Assembly: GCA_011033025.1 (NCBI GenBank)
Contig: WFMF01000020.1
Coordinates: 62,001 to 126,000 of the forward strand
Direction of reading: 5' to 3'
Source: Beroe forskalii
Taxonomy: Eukaryota > Ctenophora > Nuda > Beroida > Beroidae
Length of the DNA stretch: 64,000 bases
Below are positions 59,039 to 64,000 of the stretch, in pieces (position 1 is the stretch's first letter; each line of letters starts with the position of its first letter). Position numbers and translations under genes: made by a program. Under the pieces are notes generated by a model. That model worked only from the letters and a program-made list of their open reading frames with translations, was not told the DNA's origin and did no database searches.

Positions 59039-62000
59039 ATGGTGGCGGTTCAGAATCAAGAAAAGAAGAAGCGAAAGAGGAAAAAACTGGATGCACCAGA
59101 AGCCAAGAAGAAAAAGAAAACTGCCGGGACCACGAAGAAATTATCAGATCTAAATGCAGATGAGTTCATGGCATCCATAGGTCAAGGCAGTGATTCAGAG
59201 ACCGAACAAAGTAATACGTCAAAGATTGAAGCGCCTAAGAAGAAAAGAAAGAAGAAGAAGAAAGTGGAAGCGCCTCAATCTGAAATGAAAAACGAAGTGG
59301 CCGAATCTAACCAGTCGAATGTCGAAGCTAATACAGAAGTCAACGGACAAGAAAATATTCCCAAATCAGGCAACGTCAAGAAAGGCCTGTCTCGATTGGA
59401 GGAGAAAGACTCGGAATTTTTCAAGTTCCTCCAAGAAAATGACCCGGAACTCCTGAACTTTGACGGCGGGGGTGATGAAGACGATGACGCCTCGGAGAAC
59501 TCAAGTGATAACTCAAGTGATGACGAGGCTGCAGTATCCGACACTGATAAACCTGAAGATGTCGAAGATGCGGAAGAAGAAATAGAGGAAGAAGAAGCTG
59601 TAGCAGAAGAAATTGAAGAAGAGCCATCTCCAACCGAGACTCCTTCATCTACCGCCACCCTCGTAACATCAGCTCTACTGAACAAGTGGGAACAAAACCT
59701 CGAACAAAAGAAGAGTTTACCCACATGGAAACAACTGGTAAAAGCCTTCCATGCAGCAGTGGTAACTGCTAAGGGGGATGAAGCGGAAGGTCTGAAGTAT
59801 TCCATCACTGACCCTGATACGGTTAACAAAGTGATGATGATGTGTCTGGAAAGGTCTACTGATGTGCTGGTGCATCATCTGGGGGATGTGCCTACAGCTT
59901 CACCAAAGTGGGGCAATGTTAAGATGTCCCTCAAGTCTTACCTGTCTAATCTCACGGAGTTACTGGGTTAGTACGGTGTTATCATTCACCACTTTTGGTT
60001 GGAGGATAGTTCAGTTTTATATTGTTTACATGTTTTTTTCTTTGGTTCTCAATTTTCCAGATCCTTATCATATTCGATAGCACATTCCTGAACGTGCTAA
60101 TCTGACACCAACTTCACTTCTTTTTCTAATCCCCACTTTCCCAGGACTGCTGACGAGTAACGATGTCCTGTGTGCGGTCATGAGACACTGCAAGACACTT
60201 CTCACCCTACTACACGGCCTTCTCAAGTCTCCTCAAGAAACTTCTCAAAGCTCTGATAGCTGTGTGGGGCAGCAAGGCTGAACTCAGTCGAGTCGTGGCT
60301 TTCACTTCCATCCAGGTTTTTAAGATCAGTGTTTCATTAAACAGAAGCAAGCGTAAGTAATTCTACAATGATTTGTCAACATAAAAGGAACGAATATGAA
60401 TATTACGGTTACAATACTATAATGTGTCAGAGACACTTAAGTTTGAGTAGCGTCTTACCATAGTTCTACAATCTGCGCTATTTGTTTTCTTGATTTCTTG
60501 GAATATATGATCAACTGTTACAAACACCGTGCCACAAACGAGGAAACCGATAAGTCTAGCATAGTTGACTGATGAAATGTAATGAATACTAACGAACAGG
60601 AGTCTAAACATATGTACCTGTTCCTTTATTTCCCTGGTAGCATGTTTATCTTGTTATTCGTCATTGTTTATGTAGTTTATGTAAACGGTTTTCGGGATGT
60701 TTTGATCGGCGGTTTTCCTGACTGAAGCGTCCGTGACATTGTTCTTTGGGCATTTTATGCATATCAACATTAAACTTCCTGTAACATCGTGCCAGTAACC
60801 TATTGTGCATTCTCAGTTCAGTGTAACAAAACTCAAAAGACAGACTTACAGAGCATCATGGTCACCAAGATATAAAATTGGTTTATGTCATGAATGGACC
60901 TCTTTCAAAACGCCAAAGCGGGCTTATAAAATCCGCAATTATCCTGAATTCCTGTTACTGAAATATTGCTCACAAATAGTGAATAATCCCAATAGTTAAG
61001 ATTTTTCACCACCCTCCCATTTTCTTGGTAGATAAGTTACCCATTTTCATCCATCCTTTTCCCAGGCACTGGTGGTGAAGTTGCCCAAATGCCCAACTTC
61101 ATCCCTCCTTTTCCCAGGCGCTGGTGGTGAAGTTGCCCAACTTCCTGGAAGACATCCTGAAGAAGATGTACACGGAGTACACGCGGTGCAGCAAGATGAT
61201 GAGCTCCAAGTCTCGGGATAATATCATTCTAATGAGGAACTGCCTCGTCGAACTCTTCAAGATCAACCCCTCCGTTACATACGTCACGGTAATGTCTTAA
61301 TATAAGTTACTTCACTGCAATTCAGTTTTATGTGGAAATCACGAACTGATTGATTTGTAAGGTCCTAGAATTACTATTGTTGCCTGTATTTGAATTTTGA
61401 AACGAATTGATTAAAAGTTAAAACATACGCAATTTTATAAGGGCAAATCATTTAAGAATAGAATAAGATGTACAGTGAAATTCCCTAAAGTTCAATCAAT
61501 CTCGTGAATAAATAACCATTTCGCTTCAACTTCTATCTTCATCTTCTTCAGGGATTCCTGTACATCCGACAGCTAGCGGTGACCCTGAGATCTGTGATCC
61601 TCAGCAAGAAGGAGGTGGAGTCCGTGTACAACTGGCAGTACGTCAACTGTCTGCACCTCTGGGTGTCTGTACTCTCGGACTGTGATGCCTGTCTCCAGCC
61701 ACTCATCTTCCCACTAATTCAGGTTCTTTTACACCTTGTATCATATATTGTATCACCAGGCGAAACAAACCAAGTCTTTGGAGGATTCGGTTGCTGATTA
61801 GTATGCTAATCGGCACGGGGCGTCTTTGCTCTTCAAATTCACTGCTTTTTCAGTTCAAAGCTCGTCATTCGCCAGGTATATTCTAGGTAGTTTAAACATG
61901 CTCTCCTCCTCAAGTTTTAACCTCCTTTCCTTCCTCCTCAGGTGATGCTAGGGGTAGTGAAGCTGCACTCCTCGCCCTGTTTCTTCCCCCTCCACCTGCA

Positions 62001-63036
62001 CACCATGCGACTGCTGCTCCACCTGGCTGCCGCCACCAACAAGCACATCCCTCTCATCCACCCCTCCTCGGTATCCTGGATTTCTGTGCCACTCTCCACA
62101 AGGCACCCGCTACTAAACCTATAGATCTCACTTGCGTGCTGCGGGTCAGTGTCGAAAAATTGTAGCAGTAAAAATTGTAGCAGTTAAACATCATTCGCCT
62201 ATTTTGAAACCCCCAAATTTTGTTGATATTATATTCTATTTGCTGTTTGAGTTTTGTTTAAAAAGGAATTCGATTTAATTCCACTGAAATTATTTCGGAA
62301 TATAACCGGCTTCCCTGATCAGGTCACGAAGGGATACAAGAAAACGAAAGCATACCAAGACGGTGTGTTCGACCTAACGTATGAAATGCTCCTCAACTAC
62401 GTGTCCCAGCTGTCCCAAACCATCAGCTTCCCCGAAGTCTCATTCCCCGTGACGGTGTGGCTGAAGAAGTTCAACAAGAAGTGTAACAACGGCAAGTACA
62501 CGGGTCAGATAAGGATAGTCCTGGAGAAGGTGGCGGAGGTGTCACGAGACATCACGGAGCGCAGAGCCGGGGTGACGTTTACCCCTAAGGACCTGGATAA
62601 GGTAACGGCGTGGGAGGAGGAGCTGCCAGAGTCAGCGCTCACCAAGTACTTCAATAACTGGCTGAGGATCCACAGGACTGTTCAGGCGAAGCAGCAGGCG
62701 GAAAACATGATGGCTGAAGACGAGGATGATGGAGAAGGTATGGATAGTGATGAAGATGGGGATGAGAATGGAGTTAAAGATTCGGGAGATTCAGATCAAG
62801 AGGTTGAAAAGGAAGAAGATGATGAAGAGATCGAGCCCAAGAAGAAGAAGAAAAAATTAAAATCGAAGAAGGAGATCGCTAAACCCGATCCAGATGATAC
62901 AGCAGCAAGTTCAGTTGACAAGAAGTCAAAAAAGAAAAAGAAGAAGAAGATGAAAGAATCTGTGGCATCCAGTACTGACTCCAAAGATGTGATTGATCCC
63001 GGGGATACAGTTGAAGACATTGTGTTATCAGATTAG
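59039..63036 (+). CDS. NOC2L: Nucleolar complex protein 2 homologue
   Basis: Exons: 59039-59966, 60145-60315, 61118-61288, 61552-61722, 61942-62144 and 62323-63036; about 785 residues (human 749). The N-terminus is Lys-rich (KKKRKRKK) and then acidic, typical of nucleolar proteins. DSEFFKFLQENDPELLNF opens the Noc2 region. Conserved landmarks: GFLYIRQLAVTLRSVILSKK; YNWQYVNCLHLWVSVLSDCD; QPLIFPLIQVMLGVVKL; KAYQDGVFDLTYEMLLNYVS; ISFPEVSFPVTVWLKKFNKK. The tail is acidic with KKKKKKL clusters and ends EDIVLSD. Noc2 works with Noc1 or Noc3 in nuclear export of pre-60S particles; vertebrate NOC2L also inhibits histone acetylation. Two one-base frame offsets occur, near 60191 and at a CCCC run near 62061, although the sequence is conserved on both sides. 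The acceptor of exon 61118 is duplicated 52 bases upstream. Confidence 0.93.
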
Positions 63037-63358
63037 TAATCACCCAGTTTCTGGTTATTAATCCTCTGCGATATTGATCATATTTTTACCGAATATTATT
63101 TATTGAAGTTTTAGCCCTGATGAATGATGGTTTATAAGCTGATAAGTTATTAAACTTTTGATTGTTTTAAACTTTTAACATACGTTTGAATTCTTTTAAA
63201 TCACCAATCGACATCTTACCGGCTGATTTTACTGCATTTCATGGAATCTATTTTTTGTTATCTCGTTTCCAACAAGGAATTTCTTTGTGTAGCTGTCCCT
63301 TTTAGTATCCCTTTTATGCATAAAAATAAATACATTGAAATCATTTTTGCTAGGAAGT

Positions 63359-63753
63359 ATGACAAAAGGTGAGGCGAAGCCAAATCTCGGCAAGTTGGAA
63401 GAAGATGACGAATTCGAGGAGTTTCCTGTTGAAGAGTGGCAGCAAAATGAAACAGAGCAGTCAGATTTACAGGTAGTTGTGGGAGGGGGGTCTAAAATTT
63501 ATAAAATTTTGCGGGCATATTTCACGGATGATCATCAAGCCTCTTGCTCGTTGACTTCAGCTCACGCTTTTCGTAAGTTTCCAACTTCCATGACACCTGA
63601 AAGTATCTACAGTTATTTTTTTTCATCCAATGACCCAAATATTTATCCATATCCTCTTCTCAGGTTTGGGAAGATAACTGGGACGATGATAAGATTGAAG
63701 ACGACTTTTCTAAGCAGCTGAAAGAGGAGCTGGAGAAGAAAGCCATGAACTGA
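63359..63753 (+). CDS. SEM1: 26S proteasome subunit SEM1 (DSS1)
   Basis: Two phase-0 exons, 63359-63472 and 63664-63753, give 67 residues (human 70). The sequence has both acidic ubiquitin-binding motifs of the family, [15 protein letters not shown] in exon 1 and [19 protein letters not shown] in exon 2. The C-terminal helix follows ([10 protein letters not shown]). SEM1/DSS1 is an intrinsically disordered acidic peptide of the proteasome lid; it also binds BRCA2 and the TREX-2 complex. The gene begins only about 320 bp after the NOC2L stop on the same strand. An acceptor-like TTTTTGCTAG ends six bases before the ATG, so a 5' UTR intron or a trans-splice acceptor is possible. Confidence 0.95.
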
Positions 63754-64000
63754 TTTCTTTGTCGCTAAAACAGTTCCTTCCTTGCTACCAGATCGCTGTC
63801 TATTTGAAACTCTTGATATTACATGCCATGAAAATATCGTATATTGAAACTTTTCAGTTGTATCTGCTATAGATACTTTTAAAATCTATCTGATGCCTCA
63901 TTGATAATTATATTGACTAATATTGACTAATACATTAGTAATTCAAAGTATGACCATTATGCTGCAATATTTTTCTTGAACAGTATTCTTGCCTGCAGCA
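63754..64000. other. 3' flank of SEM1
   Basis: AT-rich sequence with small repeats (TATTGACTAATATTGACTAAT). No gene is visible before the window ends. Confidence 0.5.

Noticed and set aside
59275-59829. Minus-strand Ser-rich ORF opposite NOC2L exon 1
   Set aside because: Antisense of the acidic Glu/Asp runs of NOC2L, with no independent support.

Overview
This is an AT-rich animal nuclear window. It has GT-AG introns, many minisatellites, and genes that only animals or ciliated eukaryotes carry together: lebercilin, a SAMD15-like SAM protein, fibronectin III and PAN/Apple extracellular domains, and a rhodopsin-like GPCR. The divergent gene set, a secreted stonustoxin-family (MACPF) protein and splice-acceptor-like AGs close to some start codons suggest an early-branching marine invertebrate. 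A ctenophore is my favoured guess, but the sequence alone does not prove it.

Layout. 1-1680 holds the 3' end of a secreted PAN-domain gene. 2747-12232 is its tandem paralogue, a 17-exon gene with a signal peptide, a chitin-binding-like Cys module, an SNTX-type MACPF region, FN3 domains, a coiled segment and PAN modules; a 5'-truncated LINE sits in a late intron. 14785-15372 is an unidentified intronless basic coiled protein. 19959-21930 is a short tropomyosin-like gene whose first intron carries a mariner-like foldback element. 22910-24487 (minus) is a SAMD15-like gene. 29078-37943 is lebercilin (LCA5). 40918-42922 is the ESCRT-II subunit SNF8. 43710-57711 is TMX2; its 12.3 kb second intron contains a GPCR (minus), probable exons of another minus-strand gene, an isolated plus-strand terminal exon and a 360-bp duplication. 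59039-63036 is the ribosome-biogenesis factor NOC2L and 63359-63753 is the proteasome/BRCA2-binding peptide SEM1 (DSS1).

How the genes relate. The two PAN genes are one local family. LCA5 and the SAMD15-like gene point to cilia. SNF8, TMX2, NOC2L and SEM1 form a head-to-tail housekeeping run (endosomal sorting, ER membrane redox-like protein, 60S assembly, proteasome lid). I see no operon-like functional link beyond close spacing.

Recurrent features. Local duplications that straddle splice sites occur in several genes. Single-base frame offsets in otherwise well-conserved genes mostly lie near short base runs, so assembly error is a live explanation. The motif TGACACCA recurs in arrays at many loci. 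Large stretches (15.4-19.9, 24.5-29.0, 37.9-40.9 kb and most of the TMX2 intron) show no supportable gene.
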